DNA of 64,000 nucleotides from an uncultured Campylobacterales bacterium. Its GTDB lineage: Bacteria; Campylobacterota; Campylobacteria; Campylobacterales; Arcobacteraceae. The translations under genes were made by a program, and so were the position numbers. Positions 1 through 9,951 of this stretch are shown here, piece by piece (position 1 is the stretch's first letter; the number at the start of each line of letters is the position of its first letter). The stretch covers positions 434,001-498,000 of the forward strand of contig CANLWY010000001.1 of the NCBI GenBank assembly GCA_947494995.1, given 5' to 3'. The notes beneath the pieces were generated by a model, which was given only the letters and a program-made list of their open reading frames with translations, was not told the DNA's origin and ran no database searches.

Positions 1-489
1 CTTATGAATCATCAATCTTTACTTGATATTATAGTAATGGAACATATTCATCCTAGAGATTTAGCATGGATTGCAAAAAAAGAGATAACTAATCTATTCT
101 TTTTTGGACACATAATTAAAGCTCCAAGAATGATTTCTGTTGATAGAGAAAATAAAGCTGGAATTATTCATTTATTAAAAGAGGTAAAAGATAGATTATC
201 TAAAGATAGACCAATTGCAATGTTTCCTGAGGGAACTAGAAGTGATGGAACAAAACTATTAAAATTTAAGTCTGGTGCTGCAATGGTTGCAAATAAACTT
301 AATTTAAAAGTACAACCTGCAATTATTATAAATACAAGAACAATTTTAGATTCTAAAAAATTAACTGCAACTCCAGGTGTTGTTAAAGTAATATATCTTG
401 ATCCTATACAAGCTGAAAAAAATACAGATTGGTTTGAGACATTAGAAAAAAACATGAATGAAGTTTTTGAAAAAGAGATAAACTCTTAA
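1..489 (+). CDS. plsC: 1-acyl-sn-glycerol-3-phosphate acyltransferase, 5'-truncated by window edge
   Basis: Acyltransferase of the PlsC family, which adds the second acyl chain to lysophosphatidic acid at the inner membrane to make phosphatidic acid. The visible part opens at the catalytic HX4D motif (NHQSLLD) and carries the glycerol-phosphate binding motif FPEGTRSDG about 70 residues later, the usual spacing in this family. The reading frame is open to base 1, so the first ATG in view is internal and the N-terminal membrane anchor lies outside the window. The stop overlaps the crcB start by one base (TAATG), which implies translational coupling. Family call is firm; substrate position is by family. 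Confidence 0.88.
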   Translation, partial: LMNHQSLLDIIVMEHIHPRDLAWIAKKEITNLFFFGHIIKAPRMISVDRENKAGIIHLLKEVKDRLSKDRPIAMFPEGTRSDGTKLLKFKSGAAMVANKLNLKVQPAIIINTRTILDSKKLTATPGVVKVIYLDPIQAEKNTDWFETLEKNMNEVFEKEINS

Positions 490-875
490 TGTCTATTTCT
501 TGGCACACTATACTTGCAATTGGAGTAGGGGGATTCCTTGGTGCAATTGCTAGAGCATATAGTGTCCATATGACTAATAAAGTTGTTCCTTTAGAGTTTC
601 CTTTAGGAGTTCTTTTGGTTAATATTGTAGGAAGTTTTATTATTGGTGCACTTTTTGCAATATTTGCTCATTATACAGTAAGTGAACCTTTTAAAGCTTT
701 TTTAACAACTGGCTTTTTAGGTGCTTTAACTACATACTCAACTTTTGCAATTGAAAGTTTCTTTTTACTTCAAACCTCACTTGTTTTAGGAGTTTCTAAC
801 ATGATTTTAAATGTATTAGGAACTGTTCTTGCTGCAGCAAGTGGTTATAAATTATTACATTTCTTTATAAAATAA
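489..875 (+). CDS. crcB: Fluoride ion channel CrcB/Fluc
   Basis: Small four-helix membrane protein of the Fluc family that exports fluoride through a dual-topology dimer. At 128 residues it has the normal length. Family signatures are visible: GGFLGAIAR near the N-terminus, the Asn-containing NIVGSFIIGAL helix and GFLGALTTYSTF, which contains the Phe-box region. Its start overlaps the plsC stop, so it is probably expressed from the upstream transcript. No fluoride riboswitch can be placed in front because there is no leader. There is a single copy here, so the channel is presumably a homodimer. Confidence 0.93.
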   Translation: MSISWHTILAIGVGGFLGAIARAYSVHMTNKVVPLEFPLGVLLVNIVGSFIIGALFAIFAHYTVSEPFKAFLTTGFLGALTTYSTFAIESFFLLQTSLVLGVSNMILNVLGTVLAAASGYKLLHFFIK

Positions 876-884
876 TCTTTTTTT

Positions 885-904
885 AAGTCAATTAATCTTG
901 ACTT
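885..904. repeat. Short inverted repeat between crcB and tatA
   Basis: AAGTCAA and TTGACTT form a 7 bp stem with a 6-base loop. A T-run lies on the 5' side rather than the 3' side on the plus strand, so it is a weak terminator candidate for crcB and could equally be an operator upstream of the tatA promoter. Confidence 0.35.
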
Positions 905-932
905 GAATCATACTCTTTAAGCTTCAAATAGA

Positions 933-938
933 TATAAT
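933..938 (+). promoter_or_regulatory. Probable sigma-70 -10 box for tatA
   Basis: A perfect TATAAT lies 33 bases before the tatA ATG in an AT-rich context. There is no good -35 box, which is normal for Campylobacterota promoters. It would drive tatA and probably argS. Confidence 0.55.
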
Positions 939-971
939 AATTGCTAAAAATTTAAACATTAAGGATTTAAT

Positions 972-1202
972 ATGGGTATGCCAGGTGGTATGGAATGGGT
1001 ATTAATCGCTTTAGTAGTATTACTATTATTTGGTGGAAAGAAGATTCCAGAGTTAGCTAAAGGTTTAGGTAGCGGGATTAAAAACTTCAAAAATGCTGTA
1101 AAAGAAGATGAAGAAGTAGCTTCTACAGATAAAAAAGAAGAGATTGAAAAGAAAGCTGAAACAAAAACAGAAGATGATAAAAACGAAACAAAAACTGTAT
1201 AA
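972..1202 (+). CDS. tatA: Sec-independent translocase subunit TatA/TatE
   Basis: Pore-forming subunit of the twin-arginine translocase, which moves folded cofactor-bearing proteins across the inner membrane. The 76-residue protein has a short N-terminal transmembrane helix (residues about 8-22), the [21 protein letters not shown] hinge and amphipathic helix typical of TatA, and a highly charged Lys/Glu tail. The ATG follows the ribosome site AAGGATTTAAT. tatB and tatC are not in the window. argS starts 9 bases downstream, so the two are probably cotranscribed. Confidence 0.93.
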   Translation: MGMPGGMEWVLIALVVLLLFGGKKIPELAKGLGSGIKNFKNAVKEDEEVASTDKKEEIEKKAETKTEDDKNETKTV

Positions 1203-1211
1203 GAGATAATA

Positions 1212-2801
1212 TTGCAAAAAGTAATTAAAGATTATATAGAAAAAGTTTTAGAAAAAGAGGTCGTTTTAGAAAAACCTAAAGATATCTCTTTAGGTCATTT
1301 TGCAACGCCTGTTGCTTTCTCTTTAGCAAAAGAGTTTAGAAAATCTCCACTGATTATTGCAGAGGAGTTAGCTTTAAAGTTTAATGATTCTGAAATATTT
1401 GAAAAAGTTGAAGCTGTAAAAGGTTTTATAAACTTCAAATTATCAAATGGTTTTTTAGAGAAGTTATCTAAAGAAGCATTAAGTCTTGGTGAGAATTTTG
1501 CTAAAGAGGATACAAAAAAAGAGTCAATTCTTTTAGAGTATGTTTCTGCAAATCCAACTGGACCTTTACATATTGGACATGCACGAGGAGCAATCCTTGG
1601 TGATGCACTTGCTCGTGTAGGTAAACATCTTGGGTTTGAGATTACACGAGAGTATTATGTAAATGATGCTGGTGCTCAAATGGATATGTTAGGTCTTTCT
1701 GTATCTTTAGCTGGACGAGATTTCGTTTTAAATGAAGATGTGGACTATCCAGAAACTTACTATAGAGGCGACTATTTAATTGATATTGCCAAAAAAATCT
1801 ATGAACTTCATGGAGCAGATATTTTCCATGATGAGACAAGATTTAGAGAAATGGCAGTCTTCGCAAAAGATATTGTTATTGAAATCATTACTAATGATTT
1901 AAAAGATGCTGGAATAGAGTTTGATAATTTTGTTTCAGAGGCTTCTTTATATGATGCTTGGTTAGATACAAAAAAAGTACTTCTAGATAATGGTTCTTTA
2001 TATGTAAAAGATGAGAAACTATTTTTAAAATCAACTCTTCATGGAGATGATAATGATAGAGTAGTTGTAAGAGAGAATGGAGTTCCAACTTATCTTGCTG
2101 GAGATATCATCTATCATAAAGACAAGTTTGACAGGGGTTATGATCATTATATAAATATTTGGGGTGCAGATCACCATGGATATATTAAAAGAGTTCATGC
2201 TGCAATGGAATTTCTAGGAAACTCTTCTGATAGACTAGAAATTTTATTATCTCAAATGGTTCAATTACTTAAAGGTGGAGAACCTTATAAAATGAGTAAA
2301 AGAGCTGGAAATGTTATTCTTATGAGTGATATTGTTGAAGAAATAGGTTCTGATACTTTAAGATTTGTATTTTTAACAAAGAAAAGTGATACTCATTTAG
2401 AGTTTGATTTAGATATGTTAAAAAATCAAGATAGTTCAAATCCTATCTTTTATATAAATTATGCATATGCTAGAATAAATCAAGTATTTAAAAAAAGTGA
2501 AAAGTCTTTTGATGATGTTTTAGATGTTTCATATGAAAATATGAACCAAGATGCATTGAATTTAGTTTATGAATCACTGCTTTTACCTTCGGTTTTAGAA
2601 GAAGCTTTTGCTAAAAGAGATATGCAGAAGATTACTGACTATTTATATAATATTGCATCTTCAGTACATAGATTTTATAATGAACATAGAATTGTAGGAA
2701 ATGAGAATCAAGAACAGTATTTAAAAGTTTTTAGTCTTTGTGCTCTTTCAATTAGAGTTGGACTTAATTTATTAGGAATTAAAGCTAAAGAGGTGATGTA
2801 A
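1212..2801 (+). CDS. argS: Arginyl-tRNA synthetase
   Basis: Class I aminoacyl-tRNA synthetase that charges tRNA-Arg. The HIGH signature is at residues 120-123 (PLHIGHARGA) and the KMSKR loop at 360-364. An N-terminal Arg-S additional domain precedes the Rossmann core and a DALR-type anticodon-binding region ends the protein. At 529 residues it is slightly short for the family, as in other Campylobacterota. The start is TTG, 9 bases after the tatA stop; no upstream ATG is available in frame without overlapping tatA. A small membrane protein gene follows immediately. Confidence 0.95.
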   Translation: MQKVIKDYIEKVLEKEVVLEKPKDISLGHFATPVAFSLAKEFRKSPLIIAEELALKFNDSEIFEKVEAVKGFINFKLSNGFLEKLSKEALSLGENFAKEDTKKESILLEYVSANPTGPLHIGHARGAILGDALARVGKHLGFEITREYYVNDAGAQMDMLGLSVSLAGRDFVLNEDVDYPETYYRGDYLIDIAKKIYELHGADIFHDETRFREMAVFAKDIVIEIITNDLKDAGIEFDNFVSEASLYDAWLDTKKVLLDNGSLYVKDEKLFLKSTLHGDDNDRVVVRENGVPTYLAGDIIYHKDKFDRGYDHYINIWGADHHGYIKRVHAAMEFLGNSSDRLEILLSQMVQLLKGGEPYKMSKRAGNVILMSDIVEEIGSDTLRFVFLTKKSDTHLEFDLDMLKNQDSSNPIFYINYAYARINQVFKKSEKSFDDVLDVSYENMNQDALNLVYESLLLPSVLEEAFAKRDMQKITDYLYNIASSVHRFYNEHRIVGNENQEQYLKVFSLCALSIRVGLNLLGIKAKEVM

Positions 2802-2933
2802 ATGAAATGGTTTCTTATACTATTAGCTATAGGCTTAGGGATAGCTATATCTACTGGATATATGGGTGGAGCAAAAGATGCTGCAAGTAACTATAATAAG
2901 ATACTAACTGGAAAACCAAGTACACAAAAATAA
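2802..2933 (+). CDS. Small single-helix membrane protein, unknown function
   Basis: A 43-residue reading frame starts at the ATG immediately after the argS stop, so it can be translated by reinitiation. The product opens MKWFLILLAIGLGIAIS, a hydrophobic segment of about 17 residues, and ends in a polar tail with Gly-Gly and Lys residues (YMGGAKDAASNY then a basic end). It is followed directly by a terminator hairpin, which supports its being the last gene of tatA-argS. No family is recognised. The calls of membrane location and coupling are inference; conservation in relatives would confirm it. Confidence 0.6.
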   Translation: MKWFLILLAIGLGIAISTGYMGGAKDAASNYNKILTGKPSTQK

Positions 2934-2955
2934 AAGGTTTTAAACCTTTTATTTT
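2932..2955. terminator. Bidirectional terminator between argS operon and rsfS
   Basis: AAAAGGTTT and AAACCTTTT flank a single T, giving a stem followed on the plus strand by a T-rich run (ATTTTTATTT). It sits between converging genes and has A/T runs on both sides, so it can serve both strands. Confidence 0.75.
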
Positions 2956-3281
2956 TATTTGTTTTTATTTTCTAATTCGCTTAAGAATTCTTCTAAAGTA
3001 TATTTTTCTCTATACTCTTCACTCATTAGGTGGATAAAAACATCTCCTAAATCAATGATTGTCCAATTGTCATCATCATCAACTCTTAAAAACTCTTCAC
3101 CAAGTGGTTTTAAATCAGTTTTTAAATAGTTTAATAGTGCAAATGCATGCTTAGGATTTAGTGTTGTTGCAATCACAACATAATCAACAATATACTCTTT
3201 TGAAGTTAAATCAATAACCTCAATATTTTCAGCCTTCTTCTCATTTAAGACTTTTTCGATCGTTTCTAATCTTTTACTCAA
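2955..3281 (-). CDS. rsfS: Ribosome silencing factor RsfS (YbeB/Iojap family)
   Basis: Binds ribosomal protein L14 and blocks joining of the 30S and 50S subunits when nutrients are short. The 108-residue protein has the family core: IEVIDLTSKEYIVDYVVIAT near residues 20-40, followed by GEEFLRVDDDDNWTIIDLGDVFIHLM, where W, D and H are conserved. The start is TTG, overlapping the nadD stop by 4 bases (TTGA), so the pair is a translationally coupled nadD-rsfS unit, an arrangement widespread in bacteria. Confidence 0.9.
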   Translation of the reverse strand: MSKRLETIEKVLNEKKAENIEVIDLTSKEYIVDYVVIATTLNPKHAFALLNYLKTDLKPLGEEFLRVDDDDNWTIIDLGDVFIHLMSEEYREKYTLEEFLSELENKNK

Positions 3282-3829
3282 AGTTTACCTTTTTTATGCC
3301 AAATTTTTTGGACATCTTTTCTTATTTTTTTTGGAATATAATTTAAATTAAAAGTGTGTCTAAGTTCAGTTGAACTTATTTTTATATCTACTTTTAATCT
3401 TTTTATATCATCTTTTTTTTCATATTTTATACCATCTCTTGTAACCACAACTAAAGTAACTAATTTTCTAATCTCTTCATGGGAATCCCATAGGTGGAAA
3501 CTTTTATAATTATCAGCACCGATTACTAAATAGATTTTTTCAGCATTGTATTTTTTAATCATATATTTAATTGTTTCAATTGAATATACGGCTCTTTCTT
3601 GTTTAATTTCATAAGAAGAGACTTTAATCTTGTCTTTTTTTGAAAAAAGTTTTTTTAGTAGTTTAAATCTTGCTTTAGCATCTAAAAAAGATTTTACTTT
3701 TAGAGGGTTTAAAAAAGCAGGAACAACAACTAATAAATCTATATCAAGGTTTTTTATAACCTTTTTTGCAATAGTTTGATGACCAATGTGTGGAGGGTCA
3801 AAACTACCCCCAAAAATAGCAATGTGCAC
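3278..3829 (-). CDS. nadD: Nicotinate-nucleotide adenylyltransferase
   Basis: Adenylates nicotinate mononucleotide in NAD biosynthesis. The nucleotidyltransferase signature FGGSFDPPHIGH is at residues 6-17, and the second ATP-binding ISSTELR motif (here KISSTELRHTF) lies near the C-terminus. Length (183) fits the family. The start is GTG with AGAAGG upstream. In C. jejuni, from memory, this gene lies next to gapA-pgk; here the divergent neighbour is pgk directly, and gapA is missing. Confidence 0.92.
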   Translation of the reverse strand: MHIAIFGGSFDPPHIGHQTIAKKVIKNLDIDLLVVVPAFLNPLKVKSFLDAKARFKLLKKLFSKKDKIKVSSYEIKQERAVYSIETIKYMIKKYNAEKIYLVIGADNYKSFHLWDSHEEIRKLVTLVVVTRDGIKYEKKDDIKRLKVDIKISSTELRHTFNLNYIPKKIRKDVQKIWHKKGKL

Positions 3830-4026
3830 CTGTACTTTACCTTCTAATTGTGATTAAATAATATTATAGCAATTTTTGGATAAAATATCTACCGATTTTA
3901 CAAATAAGAGAGTTTAAGTTGGCTAAGAGTGTTTGGTCAAAATTAGTTAGGTTGTAGTAGAGATACTATGAAAATCAGTTGCAGTTTGATAGTGGCAATA
4001 GGAATATTAGATTATTAAGGGAAAAA
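3830..4026 (+). pseudogene. nadD-pgk intergenic region, possible degraded gapA remnant
   Basis: No intact gene lies here, yet gapA is expected between nadD and pgk by synteny with C. jejuni (from memory). In the pgk frame, after two stops, the translation reads YYENQLQF then SGNRNIRLL and runs into the pgk start. This loosely resembles the GAPDH C-terminal signature WYDNEWGYSNR, with an insertion. A promoter-like TATAAT-related stretch (TAAAATAT) lies near 3880. The resemblance is by eye only and could be chance; the region may simply be the pgk leader. Confidence 0.25.
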
Positions 4027-5223
4027 ATGAAATTACAAGAGATTAAAAATATCGATATCGATGGTAAAAAAGTATTTATTAGGTGTGATTTTAACGTGCC
4101 AATGGATGAGTACAATAACATCACTGATGATAGAAGAATCAGAAGTGCATTAAACACGATTAGATATTGTATTGATAGAGATTGTTCTATTATTTTAGCT
4201 TCACACTTTGGTAGACCAAAAGAGCCAGGTGAAGAGAAGTATTCTCTAAAGCCTGTTGCAAAAAGACTTCATACTCTTTTAAAACAAGAGATTAAAATGG
4301 CTAATAATGTTGTTGGAGAAGATACAATAGAGTTAGCAAAAAGTTTACAAGCAGGTGAGATTTTATTACTTGAAAACTTAAGATATGAAGCAGCTGAAAA
4401 GAAAAATGATGATGAATTTGCACAAAAGTTAGCATCAATGGCAGATGTTTATATCAATGATGCTTTTGGAGTTTCTCATAGAGCTCATGCTTCTATTGAA
4501 GCTATTACAAAAAGTTTTGATATTAATCATAAAGCTGCTGGTTTTTTACTTGCAAAAGAGATTAAGTTTTTCCATAAAATTGTTGAAGAACCAAAAAGAC
4601 CATTTGTTTCAATTATTGGTGGTTCAAAAGTTTCTGGAAAATTAGAAGTTTTACATAATCTAATTACAAAAGTAGACAAAATCTTAATTGGTGGTGGAAT
4701 GGCATTTACATTCTTAAAAGCTCAAGGTTATGAAGTAGGTAAGTCTTTAGTTGAAGAAGAGTTAATACCAGATGCATTAGAGATTATGGAAAAAGCAAAA
4801 AAAGCTGGCGTAAAGTTATATTTACCTGTTGATGTTGTAGCGGCTGAAGCTTTTGATGCGGACGCAATTGCAAAACATGTAACTGCTCAAGAGATTCCAT
4901 CTGAGTGGATGGGACTAGATATTGGACCTGCAACTGCTCAACTATTTAGATTTGCACTTTCTGATGCGAATACTATTTTATGGAATGGACCAATGGGTGT
5001 TTATGAAATGGAAAAATTTGCAAAAGGTAGTACTAGAGTTTCAAACACAGTAGCTCAATCTTTTGCAACTACTGTTGTTGGTGGTGGTGATACTGCTGAT
5101 TTAGTAAGAGTAACTGGAGATGAAGAGGATATGACATTTATTTCTACTGGTGGTGGAGCTTCTTTAGAGTTAATTGAAGGAAAAATTTTACCTGGTGTTA
5201 AAGCATTGGTATTAGAGGACTAA
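4027..5223 (+). CDS. pgk: Phosphoglycerate kinase
   Basis: Interconverts 1,3-bisphosphoglycerate and 3-phosphoglycerate in glycolysis and gluconeogenesis. The product has the N-terminal substrate-binding RCDFNVPMD and SHFGRPKE motifs and the C-terminal nucleotide-binding GGGDTADL and [15 protein letters not shown] chose the internal ATG giving MKLQEIKN (398 residues) because it has a ribosome site (AAGGGAAAAA) and aligns with the family N-terminus; the longer open frame would add 16 residues that do not fit. tpiA follows 4 bases later and fabI after that. Confidence 0.95.
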   Translation: MKLQEIKNIDIDGKKVFIRCDFNVPMDEYNNITDDRRIRSALNTIRYCIDRDCSIILASHFGRPKEPGEEKYSLKPVAKRLHTLLKQEIKMANNVVGEDTIELAKSLQAGEILLLENLRYEAAEKKNDDEFAQKLASMADVYINDAFGVSHRAHASIEAITKSFDINHKAAGFLLAKEIKFFHKIVEEPKRPFVSIIGGSKVSGKLEVLHNLITKVDKILIGGGMAFTFLKAQGYEVGKSLVEEELIPDALEIMEKAKKAGVKLYLPVDVVAAEAFDADAIAKHVTAQEIPSEWMGLDIGPATAQLFRFALSDANTILWNGPMGVYEMEKFAKGSTRVSNTVAQSFATTVVGGGDTADLVRVTGDEEDMTFISTGGGASLELIEGKILPGVKALVLED

Positions 5224-5227
5224 TTTA

Positions 5228-6790
<1,563 letters not shown>

Positions 6791-6868
6791 TCACTAAAAA
6801 TAAAAAGAAGTTTTAAATTTGAATTTTTAGAAATTTAGATTTAAAATTTTAAAATATATAGGGATAAA

Positions 6869-8077
6869 ATGAATATTAATTTTAAAGAATTAGCGCAAAA
6901 GTATCAAACACCGTATTATGTATACGATTTTGATCATATTACAAATCAATATGAAGAATTAAAAAGTGCATTTAGAGCTAGAAAGTCTCTTTTAGCATAT
7001 GCTGTAAAAGCAAATTCAAACTTATCAGTTATTAAGCATTTAGCTTCTTTAGGTGCTGGAGCTGATTGTGTTTCTATAGGGGAAGTAAAAAGAGCATTAA
7101 AAGTTGGGATTGCTCCTTATAAAATCATTTTTTCAGGAGTTGGAAAAATTGATTCTGAAATAAAAGAAGCACTTGAACTTGGTATTTTAATGATTAATGT
7201 TGAATCAGATGCAGAGTTAAATAGAGTAGAAATGATTGCAAAAGAACTTGATGTTGTTGCAAGAATTTCTATTAGAGTTAATCCAAATATTGACCCTAAA
7301 ACCCATCCATATATTTCAACTGGTCTTCATGAAAATAAATTTGGTGTAGATATTGATACTGCAAAAAGAATGTATATCCAATGTAAAAATTCAGATAACT
7401 TAGAACCTACAGGTATTCATTTACATATTGGTTCACAGTTAACTGAACTTCAACCAATTAAAGAATCAGTAAAAATTGTTGCAGATTTAGTAAAAAATCT
7501 TGCGGCAATTAAGATTGAATTATCTTTCTTTGATGTTGGTGGAGGACTTGGAATTGTTTATGATGATGAGAAACTGATTGATACATATGAATATGCACAA
7601 ACAATTTTAGATTCATTATTTGGTTTAGATATTACAGTAGTATGTGAGCCAGGAAGATTCTTAGTAGGTAATTCTGGAGTATTTGTTACAAAAGTATTAT
7701 ATGAAAAAATAAATGGTGAAAAAAGATTTGTTATTGTTGATGGAGCTATGAATGATTTAATTAGACCATCTTTATATAATGCATATCATAAAATTGAAGT
7801 TCTAAATAACAATGAAGAACATTCAGATTGTAATTTAGTTGGGCCAGTTTGTGAAAGTGGTGACTTCTTTGCAAAAAATGTAGATTTGCCAAAAACAGAG
7901 CATAATGATTTAGTAGCTATTTATTCTGCTGGTGCTTATTGTTATACAATGGCATCTAACTATAATACTAGAGGTAGGGTTGCAGAAATTGCTGTAGAAG
8001 ATGGAGAAGATAGGTTAATTAGAAAAAGAGAAACTTTTGAAGATATTATTGCTTTAGAAGAGGAGTTTATAAAATAG
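6869..8077 (+). CDS. lysA: Diaminopimelate decarboxylase
   Basis: PLP enzyme making lysine from meso-diaminopimelate. Lys47 in AYAVKANSN is the expected Schiff-base residue. HLHIGSQLT, GGGLG and CEPGRFLVG give the PLP phosphate-binding and barrel motifs, and GPVCESGD supplies the active-site Cys and Glu from the partner subunit. Length 402 is normal. It heads the run lysA-HAD-pheA-hisC, the same gene order as C. jejuni Cj0314-Cj0317 (from memory). dapB lies far away in this window. Confidence 0.96.
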   Translation: MNINFKELAQKYQTPYYVYDFDHITNQYEELKSAFRARKSLLAYAVKANSNLSVIKHLASLGAGADCVSIGEVKRALKVGIAPYKIIFSGVGKIDSEIKEALELGILMINVESDAELNRVEMIAKELDVVARISIRVNPNIDPKTHPYISTGLHENKFGVDIDTAKRMYIQCKNSDNLEPTGIHLHIGSQLTELQPIKESVKIVADLVKNLAAIKIELSFFDVGGGLGIVYDDEKLIDTYEYAQTILDSLFGLDITVVCEPGRFLVGNSGVFVTKVLYEKINGEKRFVIVDGAMNDLIRPSLYNAYHKIEVLNNNEEHSDCNLVGPVCESGDFFAKNVDLPKTEHNDLVAIYSAGAYCYTMASNYNTRGRVAEIAVEDGEDRLIRKRETFEDIIALEEEFIK

Positions 8078-8081
8078 TTTT

Positions 8082-8861
8082 ATGAGTAGAGGTTTTTTTA
8101 TAGATATTCAAGGTACGTTAATTGATGATATTAATAAAGATCCAATATCTGGAGCTAGAGAGTTTATTTCATATTTAAATGAAAACTCAATTCCTTATGT
8201 TGCAATTACGAATAATACAAAACAGAAAAGTACTGAACTTTTAACTGAACTAAAAGAAAAGGGTTTTGATATAAAAAACTATATTGACCCTTTTTATATT
8301 TTAGATGAGGTGTTAAAAGAGAAAAAAGTTGCAGCATTTGGAACAGACGGTTTTTTAAATGTTTTACAGAGTATGGGATATGAAATAGATATAGAAAAAT
8401 CAAATAGTCTAGTAGTTTCAATAAAAAAAGATTATGATAGTGAAGATTATGCAAGTATGATAGAGTGTGCTTTTAAGGCTAAAAATCTTATTGCAATGCA
8501 TGGAACATCAACTTATAGTAAAGAGGGTAAGCGGTATCCAGGGGTTGGTGCAATTATGAGTATGATTAAATTTGCAGTAAATAAAGAGTATAAAGTTGTA
8601 GGAAAACCAAGTTCTGCTTTTTTTGAAAAAGCAAGAGAATTAATTAATTTGGATTTTAAAGATATTACAATTGTTAGTGATGATATGATTGGGGATTTGA
8701 TTGGAGCGCAAAGACTAAATATGAAATCAGTTCTTGTTTTAAGTGGAAAAACTAAAAGTAAAGAAGAGATTCAATCTAGTTTGAAAAAAAATGAAATGCC
8801 TAATTTTATTTATAAAGATATGAGTGAAGTTTTAAGTAGTTTAAAAAAAGGTGAAGTATGA
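8082..8861 (+). CDS. HAD superfamily (HAD-IIA/NagD-like) hydrolase with altered catalytic motif
   Basis: HAD-fold protein of the NagD-like subclass. Motif I reads FFIDIQGTLID: the nucleophile Asp8 is kept but the general acid/base Asp two residues later is Gln10. Motif II is ITNNT, motif III Lys is in VVGKPSS and motif IV is IVSDDMIGDLIGA. The C2-type cap lies between motifs II and III. Four bases separate it from lysA and its stop overlaps pheA by 4 bases, so it is embedded in an amino acid operon. The substrate is unknown. The Gln suggests weak or specialised phosphatase activity, though a homologue in C. jejuni is, as I recall, similar at this site. Confidence 0.85.
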   Translation: MSRGFFIDIQGTLIDDINKDPISGAREFISYLNENSIPYVAITNNTKQKSTELLTELKEKGFDIKNYIDPFYILDEVLKEKKVAAFGTDGFLNVLQSMGYEIDIEKSNSLVVSIKKDYDSEDYASMIECAFKAKNLIAMHGTSTYSKEGKRYPGVGAIMSMIKFAVNKEYKVVGKPSSAFFEKARELINLDFKDITIVSDDMIGDLIGAQRLNMKSVLVLSGKTKSKEEIQSSLKKNEMPNFIYKDMSEVLSSLKKGEV

Positions 8862-9925
8862 GTGAAGCTGGATTAAAAGCATTAAGAGATAAGCTAGATT
8901 CTATTGATAATGAGTTATTAGAGCTTATTAACGAAAGAATGGAAGTCGTTCATCAAGTAGGAGAGTTAAAAGCACAAAGTGGTGGAGCAATATATAGACC
9001 TGAGAGGGAAAAGGCTATTATTCAAAGGCTGGACTCTTTAAATGAAGGAAAATTAAACAGAACTGCAATCGAAGCACTATTTCTAGAAATATTTGCCATT
9101 TCAAGGAATTTAGAACTTCCTGAAAATATTGCATATTTAGGCCCTGAAGGAAGTTTTACTCATCAAGCAGCTGAGGCTAGATTTGGAGCTATGAGTTCAT
9201 ATCTTTCAATTGGTTCAATAAAAGGTGTTTTTAGGGAAGTAAGTACTGGAAAAGCTAAGTTTGGTGTTATCCCAATTGAAAACTCTTCAAATGGAATAGT
9301 AAGTGATACTATTTCATGTCTAAGTAACTATGATCTTAAAATTATTGCTGAGGTAATTTTAGATATTCATCATACTTTAGCTACTACGTGTGACCATGTA
9401 AAAGATATAAAAAGAATCTATTCAAAAGATATTGCCTTTGAACAGTGTCATAGATTCTTAGAAAATTTTGGATTAGATGAGTTAGAGCATATTCCTGTGG
9501 AGTCAACTACAAAAGCAGCAAGAATGGCACTAAATGAACCAGGAAGTGCAGCTATTTGTTCTCATGTTGGAGCAAAAATCCATAATCTTCCAATTTTGTT
9601 TGAGAATATTGAAGATAAAGATAACAATAAAACAAGATTTTTTATAGTTAGTGATTTTGAAAATGGTATAAGTGGTGAAGATAAAACTTCTATCTTAGCA
9701 CAATTACCAAATACTCCAGGAGCATTGGTTGAGTTTCTTACAGATTTTGATAGAGCAGGAATTAACTTAACAAAGATTAAATCACACATTGTAGAAGGAG
9801 TTTCTATCTTTTTTATTGATTTCAATGGTCATAGAGAAGATGAAAATGTACAAGAGATTTTTAAAAAGCATGGAGAGTCTATTAAATTCTTAGGCTCATA
9901 TGTAAAAGAAGTTGATGATATTTAA
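8858..9925 (+). CDS. pheA: Bifunctional chorismate mutase / prephenate dehydratase
   Basis: Converts chorismate to prephenate and then phenylpyruvate for phenylalanine synthesis. Three domains are visible: AroQ chorismate mutase (residues about 5-90, with the Arg/Lys-rich helix), prephenate dehydratase (about 100-275: GPEGSFTHQAA, ESTTKAA and the catalytic TRF motif in NNKTRFFI) and a C-terminal ACT domain beginning near KTSILAQLPN. In the ACT domain GALV is intact, but the usual ESRP motif reads KSHI, which may alter Phe feedback. Its start overlaps the HAD gene stop by 4 bases. Confidence 0.94.
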   Translation: MSEAGLKALRDKLDSIDNELLELINERMEVVHQVGELKAQSGGAIYRPEREKAIIQRLDSLNEGKLNRTAIEALFLEIFAISRNLELPENIAYLGPEGSFTHQAAEARFGAMSSYLSIGSIKGVFREVSTGKAKFGVIPIENSSNGIVSDTISCLSNYDLKIIAEVILDIHHTLATTCDHVKDIKRIYSKDIAFEQCHRFLENFGLDELEHIPVESTTKAARMALNEPGSAAICSHVGAKIHNLPILFENIEDKDNNKTRFFIVSDFENGISGEDKTSILAQLPNTPGALVEFLTDFDRAGINLTKIKSHIVEGVSIFFIDFNGHREDENVQEIFKKHGESIKFLGSYVKEVDDI

Positions 9926-9951
9926 AGAAGCAACAGTTTTTAAGGAATAAA

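Noticed and set aside
489-520. TTGGCAC near the crcB start as a sigma-54 promoter
   Set aside because: It lies within coding sequence and lacks the TTGC element at the right spacing.
3919-3957. Possible 12-residue leader peptide with one Trp before pgk
   Set aside because: Starts with TTG, no ribosome site and no attenuator structure around it; pgk is not expected to be under such control.
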